This document shows, in pieces, positions 50,038 through 62,928 of a stretch of DNA of 64,000 bases. The DNA is from Theocolax elegans (Eukaryota; Arthropoda; Insecta; Hymenoptera; Cerocephalidae), in the NCBI GenBank assembly GCA_026168455.1, contig CM047425.1, positions 90,771,580 to 90,835,579 of the forward strand, written 5' to 3'. The notes under the pieces were generated by a model. It did no database searches and was not told the origin of the DNA. It saw only the letters and a list, made by a program, of their open reading frames with translations. How positions within the stretch are numbered: position 1 is the stretch's first letter; each line of letters begins with the position of its first letter. The position numbers and the translations under genes were made by a program.

Positions 50038-53000
50038 GTTCGCTACTTAACGAGCCCATATTTAAAAAAGTCGATCTACATGATGACACGGAACATTAGG
50101 TGCACAAACCACTTAACATAGATCAGCATTTGCACACTAAGCTCTTACAAACTGGCACTATAATTCACACGTGCTAATTCACGAATCGTCCGCAAAAACT
50201 TTTTCCGCAACTCATTCGAATTTTCTTAAAAATCCAAAACATAGCGTTCTCGCTTGATGGCCCTAAAAAGCAAGTACTCGGAAGTAGACAGGAAAGCAAT
50301 GCGAATTAAGTGCTATAGAGAAAGCAATATATATATAGAGGGCGGGGGACGAAGAAGAGATGGATAATTACGAGCGGTCTGGCAGAAGGCCAACGACGAC
50401 CGCCTGTTGGAGCTATCCAGTCCAGATATCGTGAACGGCGATGCTCACCCCGTGACCAAATCATCAATCGTCTTTTTCTTTAACACAACGATGCACCTAC
50501 GAATCACTCGGTATCCTATGGCGATACTTAAGTCGATATTCGATTAGGAATTATGTGGACTCACTTATTTTACATTAACGAGCTACCTGGTAAATTTAAT
50601 TCTCAGATTTATTAGATATACATGGTTTCTCTAAGTTTCAATTTCATTTTTATTATGTATCTTATAGTTGTATTATTAACTAATGACTTTTTAACGCGAT
50701 TAGACTCTAATTTGCGATTTAAAAGATATTCTCCGTTCTGTATTAAATTGTCATTTGACATTTTAGTATATAATTTTATTAATTTTATTAATTTTCCTGA
50801 CACGAGATTAAATTATAAACAATAATAAACCTTATAAATTGTTTCTTTAAATTTTGCATATCAAGTCAAATTCAATTCAAATACGAAATCTACAATGTAC
50901 TCGTCAAAGTTTTCAATACAATATTAACTCAACAAAATTAAATCATTTGACCATTTGGATGAATAAATTCAACAATATTGTCGCGTTATATATAGAGAAT
51001 ATTTACAAACTGAATCAAGGGAATTTATACAGAAAAGGAATAGAATATTTTATTCTCAAGCTTTTTGAAAATTCTAGGTTTACTGTTTCACGCGACGTTT
51101 CGATCTTTTATATCTTTTCCGTATAGTTTGACGAAAGAACTAGAATAACGATCACACGTGCTACCGAATATTTCCTTTGATACTTGTATTTTTATTGTAT
51201 GTAAATACGAATGAAAATACTATTCCGGTGAAGATGTGCCAAGAATGAAATATCCAATTTTGGAGGAATATTACCAAAGTATTTCTTTATACATTATCGA
51301 CGAATATATTCCTTGGTATTAGCTTTACATAAATGTGTGTATAAAAATGTATAGGAAGTTTTTATACTTGTGTGTTAATCTTAAAAAAAGATTGAATCTT
51401 TTTATTAATTTGATATAAGAACAAGAAGATTATATAAGAAGTAAATACGTAAGACTTGTTTCTTAGTACTGTGCCTTATTAAATAAAATTAGAAGTAGGT
51501 TCTTATTCTATAGCTGATTGTTAAATGTGCATCAATGTGCAGTAGTGTAAGAATGCAATGCATATATATAACATAAGTTTAATACAATATACTATAATAA
51601 AGATACCGACACACTCATCCCAACCTCTCTCAATTTTATTTCGTTGATACAACGTCGGTATGTCCCATCTTACTTACCCAATACGCGGCGTCTCATGGAT
51701 CAATCTGAAGATTTAAGAAATGCAGCCTTCCACGCCCAATGCCGTGGTCAGAGTCTCTAAAATCTTCTAACTTGTGTTTCATTGATTCGCAACGATCGAG
51801 CACTTTTGATTGATCGGATTTCGCCGAATATTGCCTATAGTCACTTACTTATTAACTAATCAATGCATGGAGATTTTTCCTATACCATTACAATATTTTT
51901 TCATGAAAGTCTGAAACTTGTAGAAGGTATATAAGAAGGTATGTGAGAAAAGTTTATGTAAAAAGATGGTGAACACTTCAAATTTTTTACTTACGAAAAC
52001 ATTTAATATGTACATCTTTTTCAAAAAATATAATGAATCAAGTCTGGTATGACAAAACATTGCGATTTTTCAGCAAAACAAACACTATATTCTCTCTAAC
52101 GCCATCTTTTGTTTTCTGGTATAACTATTTTATAGATTAACAATTACATTATTCATTTTAAAGATGTATTAAAACAAATTGAAACGAAATTGTTTATTTT
52201 TAGCAAATATATATATTATATTATATTAAATACAAAAATTGATAGAATATTTTAATGTACGCTGGAAATACATAAGTTCTTTTGCATTATTTATAGATAT
52301 ATTTTGTTTGTTTTGTGTGCGACTAAATTTATCTGAAATTTCATTTTTTGTAAAAAAATAAAATCTCTTTCTATATTGAATTTTTTTAACTATAAATCCC
52401 TGTTGTTAAAAATATGTTTACACTATAAATAGATATATGAAACAAATGATACTTTTTCAAGATACGAAACATTTTGTACATAAAATTAAGTTTAATTAAG
52501 AACTAATAAAATTATAAGCTTACTTTTGCGATACAATATGAGTTGCTCTCAATGTGTATTTATTGGAAAATCAAAATCTAAATCAAAACATAATTAAAAA
52601 TATTATTTTTACTTTTGATCATTAATTTTTAATAGTAAATCAATCGATTGGTTATTAAAAATTGTATTATTTACTTTCTAAATATCTATTGTAATTCATT
52701 TAAACGGCATATCCATAAAACATAATCAACTAATTTACAGATAGTGAAGTACTGTATATAAAAAAATAATGTGATAAATGAGTTATGAGTTTGACAAATT
52801 AAGTTTAGGACAACGCCCTGGAATGCGAAATGAATACCGATTGAAAAGCCTCTGGTGAATTAAATATTTAGGCGACAGTTCGTTTTAGTGGATGCGTGAC
52901 GTACAAAAAGCGTTGATTATGTTTCTTTGAATCCACGCGTCTTGTAATTGTTTTCGTGTTGTTTCTGTTCGTTGCGCTTTTGACACGTATAAATGTGAGC

Positions 53001-54850
53001 TATACTTCATTTAGTTGAACTTTTGCCGAGAATTTCATCAAAAGAGTAGTTAGGTGCCATAATTACGAATTCCATATGAAAAGGATTTAAATGCCAATTC
53101 AGTGAAAGATAATGTAGATCTAGAGTTATTATGAATAAGGAGTACGTATTGAATATAAAAATCTTTATAGGATTATAATGTTTCATATCTGTTATATTAC
53201 TATGTAGGTTATTCGTATTATTCTTAATAGTCAGTTTTCACTGAGTATCTTTGATGTTGTCTTGCTTATTACAATTCCTATATTCGTCAATCGTTACGCT
53301 GTTCATAGAGGAAGTACAAAAATGAAATAAGTCATACGTGCTGTTAATTTTTTAGAATATTTTACATATTCAAACAATTTTCCAGAGTATTTAAGAATCC
53401 TAGGATGTGACACATGAAAATTTTAAATTGTAAATTATAAGCTGCTAGCCTGTTAAAATATAGTAATTTCAAAAAATATAAATGTCACATAAAGTATGAA
53501 ATATAATTATTTAAACATTTAATATATATGTCAATTAGACGAAATAAAAGGAACTCATTTTTCTTTAAGTTGTTAATATTCTTGCTTTAATTTCGGAAGC
53601 GTGAGAAGGTTACGTTGCACTTAAAGGCTTTTCATCTTTTTAAAATTTTTCTAATTTACGAAATAAGGCAATGTATTTTATTACGGATACGAATTATGTT
53701 CATACCACATCCCCAACGAAATTAAAAATTCTCTTTTAAGATATTTTATTCAGAGGGTTTATTTTAATCTTATCTAGAAATGTTCACATATATCAACCGC
53801 ATTTCAAGTAGTCCTGAACCGCTCATCGTGTATATGTAATATACTTACTTTATGTCGTTTTGAATTATTTTACGTATTAATGAAGAAGTAGCTTTGCGTA
53901 AGTTCTTTATTATTTATACTTCATTCTCGATATAAAATTTACACTTTGAGTGTAAAAGTTTTAAGCTATACTATGTTTATCAATTATTCTGTTATCAAAT
54001 GTTTTTTAACACTGGCATAACAAACATTTCTATGTCGCTCAGCCAATACGAAATCGTACTCCGATCGTACCGCAAAATTTGTTTGTTTTTAGATCTACAT
54101 CTTTTTTTTGTTAAAGCAAAACCAAAATACCAAAACACTAGATAATTGAATAATACGTCTTATGCAAAGTTGCAAGTATACATATATTCCATATTATAAA
54201 TATACATTTGGAACTTTGTACAGTGATCAATTATTGAATAATCTATAGTGCTTCTGTATTTTGTTTTCTATTTTCTTTTTCTGTTTTGTTCGGTCGATAA
54301 CAATTAGATATGTCACCCTCTTGAATTAATTTTTTTATTCGATTAGTGGTGTTTCTATGTATTTCAGGTGTAAATTGTTGTTAATCTATAGGTGCATCAT
54401 CAAATAAACTACAAAAGTTTCAACAAAAAAAATTTGGTCGATTTAACTCCATTTTTAATCAAATAACTCAGACAATTTTTGATCGACTTGACTAAAATTT
54501 ATATGGTAACTTCTAAATAACTAGGAAATCAGATTGGTCGTTTCTTTTAAAATTAATCTAATCTTTTATCCTTTTTTTCTTTTACCGAAAATCTTTTCAA
54601 GATCTTAGAAGCGTAGCTTTTACATGAAAATAACTCTTGAAATAGTGTGCAAAGCGCATGAAAGGTTAGCGCGGAGGAGATAGGCGTTGAATTAAGGTTA
54701 AAAGTTAAAATTTAAAAGTTTTACTGATAAATTTTGATATTAATTCGTTTGTATCAAATTTTAAAACATCTTCATTTTACCATCGTATTTTAACTTTAAA
54801 AATTATTCGTATCTTTCGTATAAAAAAAAATAAAAAAAAACAAATATTTC
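50038..54850. other. AT-rich non-coding stretch
   Basis: No gene supported. GC-richer patches lie at about 50160-50480 and 52800-52990. Open frames up to 90 codons are AT-biased and featureless. Confidence 0.6.
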
Positions 54851-54940
54851 TTCATAAATTTCTATATATTTCGATACATTTTCATATATTTCGATATATT
54901 TTGATATACTTTGATAGATTTCGGTATAACTGGTATATTT
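54851..54940. repeat. Degenerate decamer minisatellite
   Basis: Nine consecutive 10-base units can be read in register (TTCATAAATT, TCTATATATT, TCGATACATT, TTCATATATT, TCGATATATT, TTGATATACT and so on), consensus TYGATATATT. Related pieces continue more loosely to about 55015. Confidence 0.7.
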
Positions 54941-55528
54941 CAATATGTGATGACATTATAGATCTCAATATATTTTGATATATTAGGACATTTCTAAATG
55001 TACTTCGAAACATTTCAATATAATTTACAGATTTAAATCTTCGTGTTGATTAGGTTAGATATGTATATAGTTTTTGCATTTATTGTTTCGTGAACAAGGA
55101 TTGGCAGGTACTAGACTAAAATTGTCAAACATGTGTAAGATTGTATGCAGGTGTTACAGCCTCTTTTAAGAGAAGTAGATATACCTAGATAGATGTTGTT
55201 AATGTCTATTTAAAATGCTATTTAAAATACATATTTAATATAGTACATTTTTGAATAAAGAATATTTTTTTGTAGTACATTTAAATAAACTTAATTTTGA
55301 CAGTGTAAAATAACATATATAATTTCGAACACCTAATTCATTGGATAAGGAATTTGCATATCGTATAAATGCAAACTAGATTTATTTAGAAAATCATATT
55401 TTGGAGATAGACTAATCACAAAAGCATCAAGTTAACTTGTTCAGAAGTGTAACCAGTTCTTCAAAAGAAGACGACGTATCTGCATAACTTCAAAACGCTT
55501 TCGCATTTCTTAGAGTACACACACATAT
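54941..55528. other. AT-rich non-coding stretch
   Basis: Nothing gene-like seen. Confidence 0.6.
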
Positions 55529-55557
55529 ATACATACATACATACATACATACATACA
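55529..55557. repeat. (ACAT)n microsatellite
   Basis: About seven uninterrupted tetranucleotide units. Confidence 0.95.
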
Positions 55558-57871
55558 CCATTATAGATAAGAGAAGACCTCGCGAAGGAAGCGCAGTGGT
55601 AGCATTATGCAGGTCAAACTTAATTTTCGAAGTTTTTGTACAACGCTGTTCGTTTGTACGTCTAAGTCAGAATCGATGGAAAGCAGCTTAACCCAATTAG
55701 CCTGGACAAAAGCCTTCTGGTGAGAATAGGTACCTTTTTCCGGTTTTACCACACTTTCCCTTTGCGTACAGATATTTTACATATACATATGTATTTGTAA
55801 ATTCAAGGTAAATCCGGCTTCAATTGCGAATCAGGGAAGGGTCAGGTTGGTATTGCTAGATCAGTAGGGATTAATGCTTGCGAAGCTCACCCGTAACTGC
55901 TTTTTAAGTCGATTCCCCTCGACATCGTATCTACCGGGTGCGTTTCCTCGACTCGTTTCCATCGTGTTAGCGAACTCGGATATACCGTTTCTTGTATTAA
56001 TTATTTCACCCGTGCTTGCGAAACGGGAGCAACTTAGTTTAGGGGAAAATTTCTAGTTGGATTAAGTGCAGGTGAGGAGCCCGCGTAACCGGGAAACAAC
56101 AAACAACCTCGAACGAAAGGTATACTCTATGGGTGTTGATGGTCGCGCTCTGATAATTGTGCTTCTCTTTGAGTTAAACATTTTTGTTTCTAAATTCGTT
56201 ACTACTTGATAGTGTACGCTGATTCATCGTGGTAGTTGAAATTGAACTAGATTTGAATAAATACATCCTACACTAATTTACAATTTTGTTATTTGGAATA
56301 TGTCACACTCGCGGTACTTTAATTGTGTTAGTTAATTTTACCCTTATATTCAAGAATTAAAATTCTGTGTTAGTTGAATAGTAAATCTAATCCGTATAAT
56401 TTCTTCCGACAGCAGGCTTTCCATTACCCCAGTTATGTATTAAATCTGTATATAAATATATAGTAATGGTTATCATATGGTTATTAAATCAATGGTTGAT
56501 TAGAGTAAAGTATTCTTTGATTATAAAAATGTGTCGCACGTATCTTTTTATCTGACGTAGAAGTGCACCTTTATAGCAAACTGCAGAATAGGTATTTTTA
56601 AAACTTTTCCTCAAAACTAAACTATTTTATCTTCGGGTTCTGAGCGCGCAGATGCCATTACCAGAAAAGAAAAACTTAATTCTCAGTCCGTCAACACCTT
56701 TGATAGTTTAAACTTCTTTTAAACTTCGCTTTGTACCGGAGACTAACCAGTCTTAATAGCTTTAATGTGACGTCACGCTTTGAATGACACTTTCCAAATT
56801 AAAATAGTTTGATACACTTAATTACTTTTATTAAAACTTCCGAGGAGTTCACTTGAATATAACGATATTATTTTTAATTATTCTTATAAATAATAAATAT
56901 AAATGTAGTGCAACGTATTTATGTTATAAAAGAATATCAAAGTTAAAAAATATTCGAGTATCAAATTGCTACAAAGGTTTCATCCATCTAACATCTCGAT
57001 GTTGGTAAATACAATTTTATGTTATATTTAAAAGTTTGTTATTTTTTGGATGGAAAACGCTGTGATTTACAGCATATGTAAGTTTTTAAAGCTCCATTAA
57101 ACTAAATTTCATTGGTTCTTCATTTTGCTCCTGAAAAGTTTTAATACGGTTACGCTTACACTTCCTACTTTTGTACACATAATTTTGTTATTTACTTTTT
57201 TTAAGTGTACTATACGTATGTACCCACATATGAAGATGAATCATTTAATATGTTTCTCATTACTTTACATATAATTGCATAATTCAATTCCGTTAAAAAA
57301 TTATTTATATACAGATTTTGTATATAATAAACCGAACGCGTGAAAAGAGTTACCTTTGAAAATTCAAGCAATCGTTAACGAACACGTTCATCGTAGTTGT
57401 TAATAAACTAAACTCGTAGGAACGAATGCAAAATAACTCGTTAATCACGTTCTCGAGCAAGTGAAAAATTGGTATCCCAACGATGTCAATGGCCGAGTTG
57501 ATAAACAATTACAGAAGTAAAAAAAAAAACAGGTAGCTTGTTCAATCGAAGTAGGCAAACTTCCTGAAGAACTTGTCGTGGGCTTTTAATTTACCTCGAG
57601 TTTTTTTTCTTATGCACTTAAAATTGACATTGGCGAGTATATCGAATTTTCCGATACAAGAAACAACGAAGGCAAGTTATCTCTCCCGAGAGCTGAGTGT
57701 TAGACAGCTTGAGTTCAGCTACTTGCTCAGTCTTCGTTACAAACAGCTGACGATATAGCCAGGGAAACGTTATAGTTAGTGGCTGTATTTTTAATATATT
57801 TGATATATTTTACAGTTTACTGGATGAATTATCGAAGCTTGGTAATTTTCTTTCTCTTTGACGGGATGCTG
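55558..57871. other. Non-coding stretch, GC-richer at 55560-56160
   Basis: The left part is richer in CpG but holds only short unrelated open frames on both strands (60-63 codons). The rest is AT-rich with no gene seen. Confidence 0.55.
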
Positions 57872-57936
57872 CACGGAGAAAAAAATTTTAATAATTACTA
57901 ACTTTCTAGTAACTATTAATATTTTTTTTCTCCGTG
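57872..57936. repeat. 65-bp hairpin with CACGGAGAAAAAAA ends
   Basis: Left arm CACGGAGAAAAAAA (57872) is repeated in inverse at the right end (…TTTTTTTCTCCGTG, ending 57936). The arms stay complementary for about 29 bases with one indel and two mismatches around a short loop. Similar end motifs occur at 35219, 35801 and, singly, at 39732-39744. Confidence 0.6.
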
Positions 57937-58928
57937 TGTAATTACAAAAAATTCTGTACATTGCTAAGAACAATCTTCTTTGTGGAATATCGATATATTT
58001 ATAATATTGATGTACTTATTCAATCGTTTATCATATTTAACGCATCAATATACTTACTTGTAACGTATACTTGTTCATTTATTTATCATATTTAACGTAT
58101 GATGAGAACAACGATTTGTTTATTCATCTTAAATTATGACTTGCTGTCATGAAATTATATTTGAAAATTTCATTTGTCGTATCACATTATCCATATAGAA
58201 TCTCATAAAATCGTGTGAAATGTGTTTGATCATATTTATGTTTGTATTCGTAGAGTATCATTAAAAATATTAACACATTTCAGTGCAAGAAACTAGCATT
58301 AAATCAGACAAGTCGAATTTATTATTAAGCTTAGTGAATGCGTAGATCCGTTATATACTACAAATGTTGCGACAGATAAGCTTCTCCTTTCATAACAGCA
58401 TTAATGTTGTTAATTGCTTTATTAAAGTACTGCATAATCTTCTCTAAATAAGGCGATGACGAATGAAGTGTAAGAGCACATACTGAAGGAAACAATTTAT
58501 TTTTCAACCTATTTTATTTTCAATTAGGAAATTAATAATTGTGCAACAGCTGTGGCAGACATAAAACATTTCGGATCGAAAAGAAAATAATACGGAAAGG
58601 AAAAAAAACTCAATTTTTGTAAAAAAAAAATCAATTTCTTTAAAAGAAAGTTTATTTTAACAATTTATGTGTAAATGCTTTATATGTAAATTGATAAAAA
58701 AAATACTTTTTCCGGAAAGCATCAACAACCGAATGTATATTTCATCATTAGCCAATATTGATTCGCCGGAATGATATTATATGCAGTTTACCTTGCAGCA
58801 GAGTTAAGTAAAATGCGTTATGTACCTACTGACCCATAAATTCACCGAATAAACACAATAACGTCCGACCCTTAAGGAATATTCACTTGCATCCATTCCT
58901 AAGCTCTATAATAAGCTATTTGCTTCCG
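57937..58928. other. AT-rich non-coding stretch
   Basis: Nothing gene-like seen. Confidence 0.6.

Positions 58929-58960
<32 letters not shown>
58929..58960. repeat. (TC)n microsatellite
   Basis: TC array with one TT interruption. Confidence 0.95.
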
Positions 58961-60346
58961 GTCTTTATCTCCTGCACTGTCAGACAGATATCGCTGGATG
59001 TGCACCGGTAGATTAAATTTCCTCTACCGCTCGATGCTTCGTTAGACACTCAAGCTCCACACGAATCGATGACATTTGGATTCGCATGACTTTCCATTGG
59101 ATTACACGCCTTCGAATCCATCGGGGACACCGGGTGAAGAGCTGTTCTATTGTTGAATTGTATGACTGATTAATATTAATATTTATGGACATTTACTTAT
59201 TCCTGTACTACTAAATTTATAAAAATTATATATCAAAAAATATCTTGTTGCATAAAACAATTTACTTAATTACAAGAATATTTTATAAAAAAATTTTAAT
59301 TTGTTCCTTTTACTTATATTTAAATTACAAATAATAGTAGAATATCAATAATATTATATTGATTCATAAATATTTTATTAGAAAATAGTTATATTAAACA
59401 TATTTATTGTAATTTTTTCATGCAACTGAAATCAAAATATTATTTATATATTTATGCTATATTGATTACAATTAAAGTTGAGTAAATAAGTTTATGGCAA
59501 GTATATTATTTCATACATTATTTAAATATGAAAAAAGCGAATGATACATTTAAACGAATATTTAAATGACCGAAAATAAAAACATGAAATTTTAAATTGA
59601 GGATCCTGTAGTACTCTTTTACGCAATATTTAATAAAATATGATTTTGAATATATTTTTAAAATAAAGGGCGACGATATGCAAATCAACTTACTTTGTAT
59701 GCTACGCATAAAAATGACGTACTATTGGAGTATTATAAATAATAAATGCATAAATTTTTTTTATTTATATTTTATTTAAATGAATTCTTAGTTATGAGAA
59801 AGTAAAATTCAAATTAAATTATCTTTAATAAAATTGTAATTCGGGTTAACGAAAATATCACTTCGTTTATATTGCGCATTAAATATAATAAATATAATAA
59901 ATTGATAAAATATTCAGAAAAAAAACTAAAAAAATATATTAACATTCAACTATAATATACTGATCACAGAAGTATTGATTGATCGTTTTTTCTTTTTTAA
60001 ACGAGAAATCTATAATCTGAGACTTGTAAATTAAATTTTGAAATATATCTGATCAAAAATTCTAAAAATAATAAATAAAAATAATTTTGAAAAAATAGTT
60101 CCACTCAATCTAAAACAATTATTTGCAAATGAAAGTCTTAAGTACAACACGTACTTTCAAAAATCAGTAGGTTAATTCAACGAGCATAACTATATATAAT
60201 GACACCAAAATATCAATAAACCGTTAATACTAAAAATATCTATATTAAAATAATCAATATATTTAAGAAATTACTGAATGAACTTAAAATTCTAAATACA
60301 ACAAAAAAAGCAAGTATTAAAAAGATTTAGGACTAGTTGAGAGAAA
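58961..60346. other. AT-rich non-coding stretch
   Basis: A GC-richer patch at 58980-59150, otherwise very AT-rich. No gene seen. Confidence 0.6.
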
Positions 60347-61661
60347 ATGAGTGAAATGGAATCTGAAACCAAAATAGATTGTCAACAATTTAAATTATGA
60401 TTCATATTGCTAAGTAAACAAGGTAAACGGGTTTATCCATATTAATTTTCCTCCAAAGTAGATGATTTAAGGGGATGTCGAACTCAGATAAAGATAATTT
60501 TTAATATTTTTTTTAAACAAAAGAATTAATTGTTGAAAAAATCCTGAACGCCATGCGCTTAAGCATGTTTTGAATAGTATACTGAAAGTTTTTCAGATTT
60601 TTAAATTCGTAATTTAATTCTGATTTTTGCGTTGAAAATTCATGCCTTTTTAAATCAATAATTACCGACCGAATATTGTTTATTCATTTATTATTAACAA
60701 ATTTATTTTTTCTTAAAAAATCAAAACGCCATACCCTCGCTTTTGTTTTACACTACTCAAATGAATTTTTTCAGATTTTTAATTCAATATTTTTAACATA
60801 ACTGTTATGTTGAAAGGTGTAGATCCCTGTAACTTGGGTTCGACATCCCGTTAATTCAACAAAGTAAAGCCAAACAAGACAAAAACACAATAATTAATAC
60901 ATATGAGCTTAGAGAAAATGCTGCATTGATTAATACTCTAATACTGGATATTAGAACATATATTTGTGTAAAAAACAAATGTAAATCGTACAGTAATCGA
61001 AAACACAGTCGCATATCTAGATATAATTACGAAAAAATGGTAATTACCAATCAAAAAATCGTTAATATAATATATAGTATAATAAACGAAATAATAAAAA
61101 ACTGGATACTCAAAACTAATCATGAAAAAAAATATGAAGTACATTCATTTTGTTAAAGGAATCAATGATGATTTGAAAGATAAAGAAGTAAATAGGGAAA
61201 TATATAAATCAATAGAAACGGTAATGTCTATGATTGATGATAAGGCAGAAGTAGATAATAAGAGCTATATGAGAAAAAGAGCGATGGAAGCACCCCGACT
61301 TAAAAATATAGTAAATCAGCTATGATTAGAATGACATACGGAGATATCAATTATTTAGGAAATAATTATGCAATTTTTTACTTTAATAGAGGAATTAGAG
61401 GTATAGAGGTTTTTACTAACTCGATGTATTCAATCAAAAGACAACCATCCTATAATGACACAGTAGTTATTGATGAAATAGTATTTACTACAAAATGCAG
61501 ATGTGATTCTGCTATAGAACAAAAACAGATGTTCCCACATTACCTGTGCTGTTAAACTTACATGCCCGGCCGGGCTAAACTCTATAGAAAGAATAGAATA
61601 TGCAAGAAACAATAGAATGCAACAACTGAAACATTTACGGCAGCAAGATCCATGTTTGTAA
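60347..61661 (+). pseudogene. Decayed coding region of unknown identity, split by a MITE
   Basis: Function is not recognised. The plus strand shows successive fragments with protein-like composition: from an ATG at 60347 (interrupted by stops at 60398 and 60443), the frame 60851-61156, the frame 61122-61325, the frame 61322-61555 and a final frame 61518-61661 ending in QQDPCL and TAA. The 60347 frame and the 60851 frame are the same codon phase once the TTAA element at 60467-60854 is removed. Later joins are frameshifts, the first near an A8 run at about 61124-61132. Composition is Lys, Asn, Ile and Glu-rich. The last fragment is basic and contains SIERIEYARNNR. It could be a transposon gene, an old viral insertion or a host gene remnant. 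In AT-rich DNA part of this could be chance, hence the low confidence. Confidence 0.35.
60467..60854. mobile_element. TTAA-flanked MITE, younger copy
   Basis: TTAA at 60467-60470 and 60851-60854 encloses a 380-bp non-coding element. Inverted ends are GGGGATGTCGAAC on the left and the complement of CGGGATGTCGAAC on the right. The interior holds two related ~70-base blocks (about 60536-60605 and 60713-60783), both containing AACGCCAT and TTTTTCAGATTTTTAA. It is colinear with the copy at 33444-33828 and better preserved at its ends. No coding capacity. It sits inside a decayed reading frame. Confidence 0.78.
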
Positions 61662-62093
61662 GGTTCTGGTAACCAATGGAACAAAACGATCTCTATGTAT
61701 TTTACAAACAAAATAAGTAAAATTATAAATTGTATATACAAAAATATAGAATCTTTAAAAAAAGATGTAAAATATAATTTTTGTAAATATATAGTGATTT
61801 AATGTTATTGTAAAACATTATTAGTAAAGACCTGGGACGTTGATTTTTTTCTTTCTCGATCTGTCCCTAATTAATTTTCTAATACCTCTGGAAACATTTA
61901 AGACTTAGCGATATGCAAATAAGTTGCCAAAAAGAGGGTTTTGTGCAATATTTGAAAAAATATTGAGTAACACAAATTATTATTATATTATTTCTAATAA
62001 ACACATGCACGGGCGATTTAGAGTCAAAATTTAAAATTATTAGTAAAGAGACAAAATAATAGAATATAATATATTAAAAATTATTAAAGTTAA
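61662..62093. other. AT-rich non-coding stretch
   Basis: Nothing gene-like seen between the decayed coding region and the Helitron-like element. Confidence 0.6.
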
Positions 62094-62095
62094 TA

Positions 62096-62146
62096 TATAG
62101 TAAAATTATTTTGAACTTAAAATATCATCATAGATTGTTTTATAAG
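62096..62146 (+). repeat. 51-bp exact direct repeat, copy 1
   Basis: Identical to 63673-63723. The flanks diverge at once on both sides. Interpreted as the 5' end of the Helitron-like unit. Confidence 0.9.
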
Positions 62147-62177
62147 GATTATATTATCTATATTATTAAAAAAAATT

Positions 62178-62198
62178 CGTCGCCGCCGCCGCCGCCGC
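62178..62198. repeat. (CGC)n trinucleotide repeat
   Basis: Seven CGY units inside otherwise AT-rich sequence. Confidence 0.9.
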
Positions 62199-62275
62199 TG
62201 TTTCAGAAATTTCTGTAGAATTTCTGGTATAACAAGATAAGTCGCTGTGGCCTCACGTACATATAACATGACGTG

Positions 62276-62289
62276 TAATCACGTGATTA
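62276..62289. other. 14-bp palindrome with CACGTG core
   Basis: TAATCACGTGATTA is a perfect palindrome with an E-box centre. It may be a bHLH-type site or coincidence; nothing else supports a regulatory role. Confidence 0.3.
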
Positions 62290-62916
62290 TTAGGTGTGTT
62301 AGGGTGGATGCGGGTAGGTAGAAGTGAGTATGTATTCGTTGCTGTGGATGTGTGCGGGTAAGTGTGGATGGTTGGATATGGGTGTGTGAGCATGTGCATG
62401 AGATACAGAGTTTAAATATACCCATCTTTTTGAATCATGTTTGTGCCATCCGGTATATATATGTTACGGGATTTCTATATTCAGTGGATAACGGACCCGA
62501 ATTGCAGGCTACTACACATTTGAATTCTAAATGTTAAAACCAGCATGTGCGTGTGGGTAGATATGCATGTGAAACGTGAAATGTGAGTGCATGACGGTCG
62601 GTGGGTAGTGGCGAGTGTGAGTGGTGGGTGTGTGTGGAAAGGTGTGGATTGTTGGATATGGGTGTGTGAGCATGTGTATGAGATGCAGCATTATTCAAAA
62701 ATACCCGCTATAGATAAAATTTGAATATAAAGGGTGATCATTTTGAATTATGTGTTTGTTACCCTGGATGTATACTTTCTAGGACTTATATATACAACGG
62801 ATGACTGACCCGAATTGCAGGCAAATACAGATTTAAAAATCTAAATTTTGACACGTACGTGGGTGGATGTGAATGTGAAACGTGAAACTTGAGTGCATGA
62901 GGATGGATAGGTATAC

Positions 62917-62928
62917 GTATGTGGATTT
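62917..62928. repeat. Target-site duplication, left copy (SINE)
   Basis: GTATGTGGATTT, repeated exactly at 63370-63381 on the other side of the SINE. Confidence 0.75.

Noticed and set aside
54100..54700. Possible transposon fragment around 54400-54700
   Set aside because: Only AT-rich similarity without ends, repeats or coding signal.
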